NCBI GenBank assembly: GCA_905221605.1
Contig: CAJNDS010000336.1
Location: 197,501 to 222,500 of the forward strand
Source of the DNA: Symbiodinium natans
Taxonomy: Eukaryota > Sar > Dinophyceae > Suessiales > Symbiodiniaceae
Direction: 5' to 3'
DNA length: 25,000 bases
Both the position numbers and the translations under genes were made by a program. Positions 1 to 8,034 of this stretch are shown in pieces; the first letter of the stretch is position 1, and every line of letters begins with the position of its first letter. The notes under the pieces were generated by a model. That model ran no database searches. It was given only the letters and a program-made list of their open reading frames with translations, and was not told the DNA's origin.

Positions 1-105
1 TTTAGGTGTTAGGGTTTAGGGTTTAGGGTTTAGGGTTTAGGGTTTAGGGTTTAGGGTTTAGGGTTTAGGGTTTAGGGTTTAGGGTTTGGGGTTAGGGTTT
101 AGGGT
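1..105 (+). repeat. TTTAGGG array
   Basis: Near-perfect TTTAGGG heptamers at the window edge, with one GTTTGGGG and one GTTAGGG variant. Followed by poly-T and unique sequence. Confidence 0.97.
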
Positions 106-977
106 TGTTTTTTTTTTTCAGCGCTTTAGAGGTTAGGAATGAAACGGCCTTAGCCTTTCAGGGCATTTAGAGAGAGTTTTGGGGATGCAGGGATGTAGGG
201 TTTTAGGGGTCAGAGCTTGAGAGCCTTCGGGCTTTAGGATTCAAAATGTTCGTGGCTGCAGGGTTTGCGCCTTGTGTTCGGGTCTTTAGAGAGGTGCAAA
301 CCAAGGACCCCTCAAGCCCAAAGAGCCCCAAAAGCACTGGAAGCCTCAACCAGAACACACCAGGTCTAGATCCTACTGCTCAGGGCTCAGGGTATCAACA
401 ATTTAGGGTTCAGGGTTGAAGGGCTTCTGGTCACCCTTTAAGGAGGGTGTAGGGTAGGCTTAAGGGTTTAGGGTTTTGCCTAAAATGAGTCCATGAAGAT
501 GAGACAGGTGCGCAAGATAGGGATTCTGACAGTTTGTGAAAAGCCCCCGAGGCTCTCAAAAACATAAAGCCCTGAACCACCCGAAGCCCGACTAAACCCT
601 AAACCCTAAACCCTGAACCCTAAACCCTAAACCCTAAACCCGAAACCCTAAACCCTAAACCCTCTACACCCACCCTGGACTCAAGGCTGAGGCCGACCTA
701 CAACCTCTATTGCGACCCAGGTCCCCCCTAAACCCTAAACCCTAAACCCTCAACCCTCAACCCTAAACCCTAAACCCTAAACCCTAAACACTAAATCCTC
801 CCAAGGGGTCATGCTGTCCGGCCTATGCTCTGTAGCCCTGCAACCCTAAACCCTAAACCCTCCCAAGGGGTCATGCTAAACCCTGAACCCTAGACCTTCC
901 TGGGACGTCCTGATATTGCGCACCCGAAGCCTTGCTGTTCAGGCCTCGAAATGAGACACAAAGTGTTAGATGACCCT
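106..977. repeat. Mixed spacer with degenerate telomere-like blocks
   Basis: Downstream of the gene 2 stop. CCCTAAA blocks at 592-662, 727-790 and 843-860 alternate with short unique pieces. The 18-bp string from CTCCCAAGGG to CATGCT occurs at 798-815 and 860-877. No gene found. Confidence 0.8.
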
Positions 978-1075
978 TCACAGACGGGCCATGGCCCTCC
1001 ACAATCGGGCCATGGCTGCTCTTCGCATTTCACGAAGCTTTCGAAGCAAGTCTGCATTCCCAACCTTCACAGCTT
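978..1075 (-). CDS. Gene 2 terminal exon, basic helix and stop
   Basis: Ninety-eight nucleotides reading AVKVGNADLLRKLREMRRAA then MARLWRAMARL and TGA (978-980). Strongly amphipathic, Arg/Leu/Ala-rich helix. Acceptor GGTGCAG. The plus strand is also open here but lacks comparable composition. Confidence 0.58.
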
Positions 1076-3068
1076 CTGCACCATATTACGGCAAACCCTA
1101 AACCCCAAACCCTAAACCCTAAACCCTAAACCCTAAGCCCTAAACCCTAAACCCTAAACCCTAAACCCCTAAACCCCTAAACCCCTAAACCCCTAAACCC
1201 CAAACCCTTCAATAGCCTTGGGAGTCGCTGCAGAGCTCTTGTATTCGGTCGTCGTCTTCGTCCACCTTGTAGGCCATGAAGGGCCTGCAAGCAAGGTCCA
1301 AGCATTTAGGGTTTAGGGTTTAGGGTTGAGGGTTTAGGGTTTAGGGTTTAGGGTTTAGGGTTCAGGGTTTAGGGTTTAGGGTTCAGGGCTTCCGGTACCC
1401 AAAAAAAACAATAACACCTAAAGCCTGGGTGAACCCTATAATCCCTCGCCCTACTATCCCCGCGGAAAGGCTGAAGGCTTCTGGGTCTACAGCGAATAGA
1501 CGGGGTTGTTAAGCAACTTAAGATTAAATGACCACAAGGAAAGCCCACGGCCGACGAAATCTTCGTGTTCTGGCAACCTAAACCCTAAAATCTAAAAACC
1601 CAAACCCTAAACCCTAAACCGAAGCTTCAGCGTCTCCTAAAACCCAAAGCTTCAGCGTCTCCTACACACGAAGCCCTGACTAGCCCTTCGACTGAGTTGC
1701 GCTACTCTAAGAACCCTCAGGGCAGGCCTTCATTTCCCTCAATCGCCCCCGTAATTGGCCTTAATAACCCTAAACCCTAAACCCTAAACCCTAAACCCTA
1801 AAGCCCCTTGGAGTGTTTGTCGGGGGGGGTATCTAAACTATGGGCGTTAATGGCAGAAAACGATCCCACGAACATCCCCCAAAAGAAGGGCCGCTGACTT
1901 CGATCAAACCCTCAACCCTAGACAGTACACCCCAAAACCCTAAACCTTAAACCCTAACCCCTGAACCTTAAACCTTAAACCCTAAACCCTAAACCCTAGA
2001 CCCTAAACCCTAAACCCTAACCCTAAACCCTAAACCCTAAACTCTAACCCTAAACCCTAAACCCTAAACCCTAAACTCCAACCATAAACTGTCTTCGAGG
2101 CTTCGGATCTCATTCAGCTTGCTAATCGGGGCCAGAGGCAACCTTGGGCCCGACGTCCGGATCCGACATGGCGACGCCCGAAGGGATGCCAATCCCTAAA
2201 CCCTAAACCCTAAACCCTAAACCCTAAACCCTAAACCCTAAACCCTAAACCCTAAACCCTAAACCCTAAACCCTAAACCCTAAACCCTAAACCCTAACCC
2301 TAAACCTCCAAACCCCTAATCCGTGAAGCCTGAAAAGCAATCCGAGTCCCAGGAGCGACACGTCTGTCTGGTCCAAGCCGATCAGCGTGAAGGGATTGTT
2401 TGGGATGACGTCCGAATACCTCGAAGACAGCTTACAGTTTAGGGTTGAGGGTTGAGGGTTTAGGGCGACAGCTTACAGTTTAGGGTTGAGGGTTGAGGGT
2501 TTAGGGCTTAGGGTTGCGAGGTTTGCCAGGAATGTTCATGACAGACAAGTGATCCGGAGAACCTTTGTGTTTCTTCGAAACCATAGTACTTTAGCTGGAC
2601 AACTCAGTCCTCAAGAACCTAAACCCTAAACCCCACAACCCACAACTCTAACGGTAGTTACATGGTCTCTTGATATTTTTGGCCCTTAAACGGGGACCTT
2701 GTATATACCACTGAAATACCCCATACAACCCAAGGGCTGATACTCCAGACACCTTTTAAAAGGAGGCAAGGGACCATACTAGGACCATGTAGCTACTCTT
2801 AGAAGAACCCACAACCCTAAACCCTAAAACAACCCTAAGTTCTAAAACGACCCACAACCCGCAACCCTAAACCCTAAACCCTAAAGTCTAAACTCTCCTT
2901 TCAGCTGTTAAAGTGGCGCTGAGGTACTGTTCTGGGGTTTAGGGTTTGGGGTTTAATTAGGGTTTAGGGTTTAGGGCTTGTGCATCGAAGCCGCTGCATG
3001 TTGACGAAGAACATGAGGCCGCCATAGATGAAGATGGGGATGTGCGATGCGTAGTAAAGCAGGTTCAG
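978..3068 (-). CDS. Gene 2, 3' part: unidentified, partly hydrophobic protein, 8 exons
   Basis: Exons (high to low): 2987-3068, 2563-2588, 2343-2430, 2128-2195, 1839-1893, 1491-1569, 1217-1284, 978-1075. They sum to 564 nt, one open frame of 187 codons plus TGA. Donors: GATGCA, GTTCTC, GATTGC, GATTAG, GTTTAG, GTAGAC, GCTATT; all acceptors AG. Seen: one good membrane-like segment (residues 1-22), a basic stretch after it, two weaker hydrophobic stretches, an acidic patch (DEDDD), and a basic amphipathic C-terminal helix. I do not recognise the family. The in-phase chain of eight exons, all on one strand, is the main evidence. The gene continues upstream beyond 3068. Confidence 0.65.
1093..1208 (-). 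repeat. CCCTAAA array with CCCCTAAA subarray
   Basis: Lies in the last intron of gene 2. Heptamers give way to four or five 8-mer units (CCCCTAAA) at 1165-1200. Confidence 0.95.
1217..1284 (-). CDS. Gene 2 exon: PFMAYKVDEDDDRIQELC
   Basis: Sixty-eight nucleotides, phase 2 to 1. Acidic DEDDD patch. Acceptor CTTGCAG, donor GCTATT (GC type). If the donor is not used, a TGA follows within a few codons, which would make this the last exon. Confidence 0.62.
1304..1390 (+). repeat. TTTAGGG array in gene 2 intron
   Basis: Opposite orientation to the array in the next intron; TTGAGGG and TTCAGGG variants present. Confidence 0.93.
1491..1569 (-). CDS. Gene 2 exon: HEDFVGRGLSLWSFNLKLL
   Basis: Seventy-nine nucleotides, phase 1 to 2, reading HEDFVGRGLSLWSFNLKLLN and NPVYS. 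Acceptor GCCAG, donor GTAGAC. It joins in frame to PFMAYKVDEDDDR of the next exon. Confidence 0.62.
1767..2095 (-). repeat. CCCTAAA arrays flanking a gene 2 exon
   Basis: Blocks at 1767-1803 and 1930-2085, with the exon at 1839-1893 between them. Degenerate units such as CCTTAAA and CTCTAAC are frequent. Confidence 0.92.
1839..1893 (-). CDS. Gene 2 exon: RPFFWGMFVGSFSAINAH
   Basis: Fifty-five nucleotides, phase 0 to 1, hydrophobic and aromatic. Acceptor GTCAG, donor GTTTAG. The low-coordinate side continues into a short poly-G/poly-C run. Confidence 0.62.
2128..2195 (-). CDS. Gene 2 exon: GIPSGVAMSDPDVGPKV
   Basis: Sixty-eight nucleotides, phase 1 to 0, reading IGIPSGVAMSDPDVGPKVAS and GP. 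The acceptor TTTAG|G is supplied by the adjoining CCCTAAA array (plus 2196-2200). Donor GATTAG (GA type). Confidence 0.62.
2193..2312 (-). repeat. CCCTAAA array abutting an exon
   Basis: Sixteen or so regular heptamers. Its first unit supplies the inferred TTTAG 3' splice site of the exon at 2128-2195. Confidence 0.95.
2343..2430 (-). CDS. Gene 2 exon: DVIPNNPFTLIGLDQTDVS
   Basis: Eighty-eight nucleotides, phase 0 to 1, reading SSRYSDVIPNNPFTLIGLDQ and TDVSLLGL. Acceptor GTAAG, donor GATTGC (GA type). The acceptor region is tandemly duplicated (see repeat 2426-2513). Confidence 0.68.
2426..2513 (+). repeat. 41-bp tandem duplication at an exon border
   Basis: GACAGCTTACAG followed by degenerate TTTAGGG/TTGAGGG units occurs at 2426 and again at 2467 (period 41). 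It duplicates the 3' splice-site region of the exon at 2343-2430. Confidence 0.9.
2563..2588 (-). CDS. Gene 2 microexon, 26 nt
   Basis: Reads LWFRRNTK when joined in phase to the preceding membrane exon, so basic residues flank the helix. Acceptor TAAAG, donor GTTCTC. Other minus frames over 2525-2600 are also open, so the extent is uncertain. Confidence 0.4.
2681..2780. repeat. Dispersed repeat, copy related to 10807-10892
   Basis: Shares GCCCTTAAA..GGGGACC..TTGTATA, AACCCAAGGGC and AAGGGACCATA in the same order as 10807-10892. AT-rich, with short inverted segments; probably a MITE or foldback remnant. Confidence 0.7.
2987..3068 (-). CDS. Gene 2 exon with membrane-spanning segment
   Basis: Encodes LNLLYYASHIPIFIYGGLMF and FVNMQRL: about 22 hydrophobic residues ending in basic ones, a typical membrane helix. 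Acceptor GGAAG (or TTCAG four bases earlier, end 3072). Donor GATGCA (GA type). Confidence 0.72.
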
Positions 3069-3247
3069 CTTCCTGAACCCTAAACCCTAAACCCGAAACC
3101 CTAAACCCCAAACCCTAAACCTAGACCCAGGAGTAACCTCGGGTAAAGAGTAGGAACGAGGCAGTTGGGTTTAGGGCCCACTTGCTGGTTCGTAGGTAGC
3201 TAGAACTCGGGTCAGAAGCAGTCTAGCTAGGGTCATAAATTACTTAC

Positions 3248-3309
3248 TTCGGGTTTAGGGTTTAGGGTTTAGGGTTTAGGGTTTAGGGTTTAGGGTTTAG
3301 GGTTTAGGG
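3248..3309 (+). repeat. TTTAGGG array
   Basis: Regular heptamers. The flanking sequence at 3118-3150 (CCTAGACCCAGGAGTAACC) belongs to the CCCAAGAGTAACC dispersed family. Confidence 0.95.
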
Positions 3310-3526
3310 ATATAACTTACAACTTCTATCTCGCATCCCTACCGATACCTATCCTTGTACCTGATTTACAATGTGTAAGAATAGAAGTCCTGGCCCCTAA
3401 ATCCTACGCCCTCATCGACTCAGCACTACCCATGAATCGTCAAGAAAACACTCAACCGAACCCTAAACCCTAAAATTTACTCCTCAAACCTAAGCCCTCA
3501 AGCTCAGGCTGCCTTTAACGTGATTC

Positions 3527-3578
3527 GCGTGCAGCGCCGGCTCCAGCACCCTGTACCATGGTCATCATCACCCCAAGC
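3527..3578 (-). CDS. Exon-like island, likely gene 2
   Basis: Reads LGVMMTMVQGAGAGAAR after acceptor TTGCAG. A GA donor (GAATCA) ends in phase 0 and fits the next exon; a GT donor (GTTAAA, low end 3520) is the alternative. Hydrophobic then Gly/Ala-rich. Its join to the island at 3739-3831 is unresolved. Confidence 0.5.
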
Positions 3579-3738
3579 CTGCAACCCTAAACCCTAAACC
3601 CCAAACTCTAAACCCTAAACGCTAGCCCGAAACCCTGAACCCTAAACACCAAAACCCCAAATCTCAAACCCTAAACCGTAAACCTCAGGGCTTAGGCCCT
3701 ATAGGCCCTAAAGCCTTTCACTACGATCCCTGACTCAC

Positions 3739-3831
3739 CGTCTTGCAGAGCGTGGCGCGGGTTGGTGAGGATGACCCGCTTCGGCAGCGAAAGCCGTGGG
3801 AACGGAAGGAAGTCCAGAATTGCGCTCATGG
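3739..3831 (-). CDS. Exon-like island, likely gene 2: LPKRVILTNPRHALQD
   Basis: Ninety-three open nucleotides reading MSAILDFLPFPRLSLPKRVI then LTNPRHALQD, ending at a canonical-looking GTGAGT donor. Acceptor probably TCGAAG. Composition is clearly protein-like. Phase to the next island does not fit unless an internal GC donor is used. Confidence 0.62.
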
Positions 3832-3869
3832 CTTCGATCAGACTACGGCTATAAGGGTTCGGGGATGAA

Positions 3870-4135
3870 AATGATTGGGGTTTAGGGTGGAGGTTTGGGA
3901 TGTTTAGGGTTTGGGGTTTGGGGTTGAGGGCTTGGGGCTGGGGTTTCAGGGTTTAAAGTTTGGGGTTTAGGGTGCGGGGTTTGGGTTTAGGGTTGAAGGC
4001 TTAGGGTTCAAGCTTTTGAGGTTTAGGGTTTAACGCTGGGGCTTAAGGTTTTTGATGTTTAGGGTAGGGTTTAGGGCTTAGGGTTTAGGGTTTAGGGTTT
4101 AGGGTGTAGGGCTTAGGGTTTGGGGATTGCTGAGG
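3870..4135 (+). repeat. Highly degenerate TTTAGGG region
   Basis: Units diverge to TTTGGGG, TTGAGGG, GTGCGGG and similar, with only short perfect runs near 4080-4105. It looks like an old array. No coding sequence seen. Confidence 0.9.
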
Positions 4136-4204
4136 GTTGAGCAGGGGCCGTGTTTAGGCCTCAGGGAGCTTGGGTCCAATTAGGGCGTGGCGCCCTTTGC
4201 AAGA

Positions 4205-4280
4205 AACCCTAAATCCTGAACCCTAGCCCTAAACCCTAAACCCTAAACCCTAAACCCTAAACCCTAAACCCTAAACCCTA
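4205..4280 (-). repeat. CCCTAAA array
   Basis: Nine or so regular heptamers in minus orientation, just below the Pro-rich island at 4301-4348. Confidence 0.94.
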
Positions 4281-4300
4281 TAAATCCTGAAGGTCCCTAC

Positions 4301-4348
4301 CTCCGCCTCTCCCACATGCCCTGAGCCGACCGACGGCCGCGGAGGCGG
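4301..4348 (-). CDS. Exon-like island, Pro-rich
   Basis: Sixteen codons, phase 0-0: PPPRPSVGSGHVGEAE, between acceptor CCAAAG and donor GTAGGG, which runs straight into repeat-like sequence. A second minus frame is also open. Moderate support only. Confidence 0.35.
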
Positions 4349-4377
4349 CTTTGGTTGTCGGGGTTCCGCGGAATTCC

Positions 4378-4680
4378 GGGTTTCGGGTTTAGGGGTTTAG
4401 GGTTTAGGGTTTCGGGTTTAGGGTTTAGGGTTTCGGGTTTAGGGGTTTGGGGGTGTAGGGTTTAGGGCCACAGCTTTGGCGTTGGGCTTGTTTTTAGCCC
4501 CCCGAATTTTGTAGGCTGCAGGGTGTGCAGGGTGTAACCCTAAACCCTAAACCCTAAACCCTAGACCCTAAACCCTAAACAGTGATGTAGGGGTTTGGGT
4601 TCACGAAAATTGTTCGGGTTTAGGGTTTAGGGCTAAGGTTTAGGGCTAGGGTTTAGGGCTTTGGGTTTAGGGCTGGAGTG
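4378..4680 (+). repeat. Degenerate TTTAGGG blocks with a reversed insert
   Basis: TTTCGGG/TTTAGGG mixture at 4378-4465 and 4612-4675, with a CCCTAAA block at 4537-4580 between them. Confidence 0.9.
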
Positions 4681-4756
4681 GAGCCCTTACATTATTCATT
4701 ACTCATGATCTTGTTGCTACGGCGGCTCTTCTGTGTCATTCGCTTCTCATATTCTG

Positions 4757-4815
4757 CTAGACCCAAGAGCGACCCAGGAACAAACAGGGTGCCCTTTTTG
4801 GTTCAAACGGGAATG
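4757..4815 (+). repeat. Dispersed family (CCCAAGAG..GGGTGCCCTTTTTGG), copy 1
   Basis: CTAGACCCAAGAG, ACCCAGGAACAAA and GGGTGCCCTTTTTGGTT occur in the same order at 21303-21360 and, as a foldback, at 23402-23560. Confidence 0.75.
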
Positions 4816-4967
4816 TAAGGCAACCCCAACCGTAAAAAAAAAAATGAGGGCCTTCTCCGGGTTCTAGTCTGGCTGACGGACGTCACGGGCTCTTGTGGCA
4901 AGCCGAAGCTCAAACCCATGAAGGAAGACTTCGCAAAAACAAATATTTACTTCGAACATCCCCACCT

Positions 4968-5107
4968 TAGCACTGCAGGGTCTCTGGGGTTGGGCACTTC
5001 AGGGAGTCTCTTGGGTTGGGAACTTCAGTTCTGGCGTTTGGCGCTCCAGGTATTCTCTGGCACTCCAGGGAGTCTCTGGGTTGGGCACTCCAGGAAGTCT
5101 CTAGGGT
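4968..5107 (+). repeat. Imperfect tandem repeat, about 27 bp
   Basis: Units resemble GGGTTGGGCACTCCAGGGAG followed by TCTCT, four or five degenerate copies, running directly into TTTAGGG repeat at 5103. Confidence 0.75.
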
Positions 5108-5162
5108 TTAGGGTTTAGGGTTTAGGGTGTAGGGTTTAGGGTTTAGGGTTTAGGGTTTAGGG
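5103..5162 (+). repeat. TTTAGGG array
   Basis: Follows the imperfect tandem repeat without a gap; one TGTAGGG variant. Confidence 0.94.
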
Positions 5163-5335
5163 ACTGGGCGAAGAGGGAGAAGAGTTCCGGGCGAGGAGAA
5201 GAGTTGAGGTTAACCACCCCACGCCGAAGGTGGGGCACAAAAAAAAAACAAGAGCCGTCGAGCGCTTTCGAAGGTCTCACTCAAGAAGGCACAGACCCCG
5301 AACTGTAAACTGTAAGCCTTAAACCCTGAACCCTA

Positions 5336-5430
5336 AACACCCAAAACCCAAAACCCAAAACCCAAAACCCAAAACCCAAAACCCAAAACCCTAAACCCTA
5401 AACCCTAAACCCTAAACCCTAAACCCTAAC
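5336..5430 (-). repeat. CCCAAAA subarray joined to CCCTAAA
   Basis: Seven or so CCCAAAA heptamers (5342-5390) switch abruptly to CCCTAAA, showing local spread of one variant unit. Confidence 0.93.
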
Positions 5431-5511
5431 AAACCTGAACAAACAACCGGTGCCTTGCAATGCCGGGCTCCAAGCTTCGAACGTGGCCATGAAAAGAATC
5501 CCCGGCAATTC
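5431..5511. other. Short unique island
   Basis: The minus strand is open (LPGILFMATFEAW and more) and a GTTGTT donor exists at 5442-5447, but no acceptor lies at the right place. Left as non-coding. Confidence 0.4.
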
Positions 5512-5974
5512 AGGTTTAGGGTTTAGGGTTTAGGGTCTAGGGTTTAGGGTCTAGGGTCTAGGGTTTAGGGTTTAGGGTTTAGGGTTTAGGGTTTAGGGTT
5601 TAGGGTTTAGGGTTTAGGGTTTAGGGTTTAGGGTTTAGGGTTTAGGGTTTAGGGTTTAGGGTTTAGGGTTTAGGGTTTAGGGTTTAGGGTTTAGGGTTTA
5701 GGTTTAGGGTTTAGGGTTTAGGGTTTAGGGTTTAGGGTTTAGGGTTTAGGGTTTAGGGTTTAGGGTTTAGGGTTTAGGGTTTAGGGTTTAGGGTTTAGGG
5801 TTTAGGGTTTAGGGTTTAGGGTTTAGGGTTTAGGGTTTAGGGTTTTGGGTTTAGGGTTTAGGGTTTAGGGTTTAGGGTTTAGGGTTTAGGGTTTAGGGTT
5901 TAGGGTTTAGGGTTTAGGGTTTAGGGTTTAGGGTTTAGGGTTTAGGGTTTAGGGTTTAGGGTTTAGGGTTTAGG
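5512..5974 (+). repeat. Longest TTTAGGG array, about 460 bp
   Basis: About 66 heptamers, almost all perfect; rare TCTAGGG, one GGTTTAGG shortened unit near 5700 and one TTTTGGG near 5845. Ends at a foldback element at 5977. Confidence 0.98.
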
Positions 5975-5976
5975 TT

Positions 5977-6058
5977 GGGATGTTCCTCCTTATTCTAACA
6001 GCCCTTAAGAGTGATTATAATCGGGGGTACTAGAATCCCTATCAAGGACAGTTCCCAA
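5977..6058 (+). repeat. TAGTAGGGATT foldback family, copy 1 (uninterrupted centre)
   Basis: GGGATGTTCC, GATTATAATC, GGGGTACTAGAATCCCTATC and AAGGAC in order. The centre GAATCCCTATCAAGG is intact, giving the empty-site comparison for the split copy at 12778-12970. The right arm is truncated. Confidence 0.75.
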
Positions 6059-6107
6059 GTTTATGGGGTGCAGGGCCTGAAGACCCTAAAATCCACATCC
6101 TGGCTAC

Positions 6108-6159
6108 CCCGCATGTGTGCGCGGCCTGGAACGCATCACCCTCATCGACCAGCAGCTGC
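6108..6159 (-). CDS. Exon-like island: QLLVDEGDAFQAAHTCG
   Basis: Open minus frame ending in phase 0 at a GTAGCC donor; acceptor GACAG (or GGCAG at 6155). Reads QLLVDEGDAFQAAHTCG. The plus strand is also open (ERITLIDQQLPVTSQ), so strand rests on agreement with neighbouring exons. Confidence 0.38.
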
Positions 6160-6279
6160 CTGTCACGTCTCAGGCCACCAGAAACTCTCCTAAAGCAAGA
6201 GACCAAGAACCCAAAACTCTAACCCCAACCCCACCAAAAAACAAACAAACCCTAAAGCCTAAACCCGCCAAAAGCTCAA

Positions 6280-6420
6280 CTCAAAACCCTAAACCCTAAA
6301 CCCTAAACCCTAAACCCGAAACCCTAAACCCTTAAACCTTAAACCCTAAACCCTAAACCCTAAACCCTAAACCCAAACCCAAACCCTAATACCCAAAACC
6401 CTAAACCCGAAACCTTAAAC
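6280..6420 (-). repeat. CCCTAAA array
   Basis: Mostly regular; CCCGAAA, CCCAAAC and CCTTAAA variants at its high-coordinate end. Confidence 0.94.
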
Positions 6421-6507
6421 CTGGCATCCCTGAGCCCCGCTCCCCTCAAACAGCGCCAGCCTTCTGCAGCGGCCCCCCCCCACCAGAGCTCTGAAAGCCC
6501 TACAGCT

Positions 6508-6629
6508 AGGGTTTAGGGTTTAGGGTTTAGGGTTTAGGGTTTAGGGTTTAGGGTTTAGGGTTTAGGGTTTAGGGTTTAGGGTTTAGGGTTTAGGGTTTAG
6601 GGTTTAGGGTTTAGGGTTTAGGGTTTAGG
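6508..6629 (+). repeat. TTTAGGG array
   Basis: About 17 perfect heptamers. Confidence 0.97.
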
Positions 6630-6686
6630 GCCCCATACTCAGAAGCCACATTCTCTCCGATAGGGGACTCCCAAAGAACTTCTTAC

Positions 6687-6770
6687 AAGCGTGCACGAGG
6701 TGGCGTGAGATGGAGGATGTGCATGAAGCTCTCTTCCGTCAGCGCGGGGTACCTCGCGGATGCAGTGCTG
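6687..6770 (-). CDS. Exon-like island: QHCIREVPRADGREL
   Basis: Twenty-eight codons, phase 0-0, between acceptor GCCAAG and a canonical GTAAGA donor. Reads QHCIREVPRADGRELHAHPP and continues open. No family recognised. Confidence 0.5.
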
Positions 6771-6867
6771 CTTGGCGGCCGTCAGTGCCACACGAAAGCC
6801 CGAGACCCCAAACAGTAAACAAATCCCACAACCCTAACCCCCCCCTCCCCACCCCTCTCTATACTAG

Positions 6868-6963
6868 CCCTTTAGGGTTTAACCTTAATTAAGCTTAATT
6901 ATCCTCAAATAGCCTTATAATTATGGGAGGAAGCTAAGGGGGGGAGTATAGAGGGGGAACCCA
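6868..6963 (+). repeat. Dispersed family (GGTTTAACCTTAATTA..GGGGGAAGCTA), copy A
   Basis: Shares GTTTAACCTT, the CCTTA..ATTATGGG block, GGAAGCTA and GGGGGAGTATAGAGGGGG with 13718-13772 (reverse) and 17982-18155. AT-rich start and G-rich end. Confidence 0.72.
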
Positions 6964-7140
6964 TGAAAACCCTGAGGCGACTCTACCCCCCAAAAGAAGG
7001 AATCCCAATAAAAGGGTACCCCTTCCCTAAGCCCTGAACCCAAGGGCTCCAATTGTAGTTCCTTTTTGGGTTACTTATAGGGGAATTTAGTATGATAAAA
7101 AAAAGTTACTACATAGGAGCCTTTGGGTAAACCCTGAACC
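6964..7140. other. Non-coding spacer with short palindromes
   Basis: AT-rich, no sustained open frame; GGGTACCCCTTCCC and CCCAAGGGCTCC segments recall the 2.7 and 10.8 kb dispersed repeat. No gene seen. Confidence 0.5.
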
Positions 7141-7162
7141 CATCTCAACCCTATACCCTATC

Positions 7163-7225
7163 TGGATGCAGAGCGTCAGATTTCAGAGGTTGAACGTTGC
7201 GGGCTGGCTCAATGGATACCCAAAC
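7163..7225 (-). CDS. Exon-like island: VWVSIEPARNVQPLKSDAL
   Basis: Twenty-one codons, phase 0-0, after acceptor TTTAAG and before donor GATAGG (GA type). The residue mix looks coding. Family unknown. Confidence 0.5.
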
Positions 7226-7242
7226 CTTAAAGGGCCCAGCAA

Positions 7243-7335
7243 ACGGGTTTAGGGTTTAGGGCTTTTGGGGCTTGGGGTTTGGGGTTTGGGGTTTGGGGTT
7301 TAGGGTTTAGGGACGGGACCCCCCCCCCCCCCCAC
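7243..7335 (+). repeat. Degenerate TTTAGGG block ending in poly-C
   Basis: TTTGGGG variant units dominate, followed by a poly-C run of about 16 at 7319-7334. Confidence 0.9.
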
Positions 7336-7803
7336 AAACCCTTTCATACTAAATACGCCCCAATGTTCTCCCTAACAAGCACTCGAACAGTACGCCAGAC
7401 AGTACTTCGCAGTATGCAATGGACATTCAAAGTTTCGTGTTCTGTGGTTCCATGCTAACTTCTGTGATCGCGCAGCTGGACGATTCTACTTGTGAACAAG
7501 CCCGAACAACACCGCGGCATGCTTCCATAACAGGGCCCTTAAGGGCGGGAAGTTCAGGATATGTAACCCAAGGTTCTGCAAGAGTACTCCCCACTACCCC
7601 CAAAGGCCTAGGTACCTACCCCCCCCATAAAGCCGCCCTCCCTTCAGACCCTCCCATTCCTAATTAGGGAGGGTGTTGCTTACTCTTTCAGGAGGAGGTC
7701 GACCCTATGCCCGTCGAACGCTGACCCAAAGCTGGGTTCGTGTATAGGGCTGAAAGGGTATCCTACAATTAGGATACCACAATAAGGACAGCAATTTTCT
7801 GTA
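7336..7803. other. Repeat-free spacer without a firm gene
   Basis: Contains an 82-codon plus frame (7419-7667) and a partly open minus frame near 7490-7540 with a possible GATCAC donor. Neither has recognisable features. An imperfect inverted repeat lies at 7757-7785 (GGTATCCT/AGGATACC). Confidence 0.4.
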
Positions 7804-8010
7804 CTACAAAACCCTATTCTTGATATCTTCACTTGCGTTCCGTAAGGAGAACTCAGCCAGGGAAGAAGAGGAATGGCCGGTTCTTAGTAGGGATTGAGAA
7901 ACTGACATACTTTCCTCATTCCCGACTAAAAACCAGGGAGAGGAGGGCAGGCGGGGTGGGGTGGGGGGTGCTGGAAGTCCAAGGTCATCAGGACCAACGA
8001 CACCTGGCAT
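7804..8010 (-). CDS. Open stretch over a non-repetitive island, doubtful coding
   Basis: A 68-codon open frame starting at ATG (8008-8010), Pro/Ser-rich at first. Two minus frames are open near 7940-8000. The lower part (7874-7926) resembles the TAGTAGGGATT foldback family, so at least that half is more likely repeat than gene. No splice model. Confidence 0.2.
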   Translation of the reverse strand: MPGVVGPDDLGLPAPPTPPRLPSSPWFLVGNEESMSVSQSLLRTGHSSSSLAEFSLRNASEDIKNRVL

Positions 8011-8034
8011 CTCAGTTGACGGTTGACCCCTGAA

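Noticed and set aside
7419-7667. 82-codon plus frame
   Set aside because: No domain, no splice context, opposite strand to all firm exons, and Pro-rich tail from C-rich sequence.
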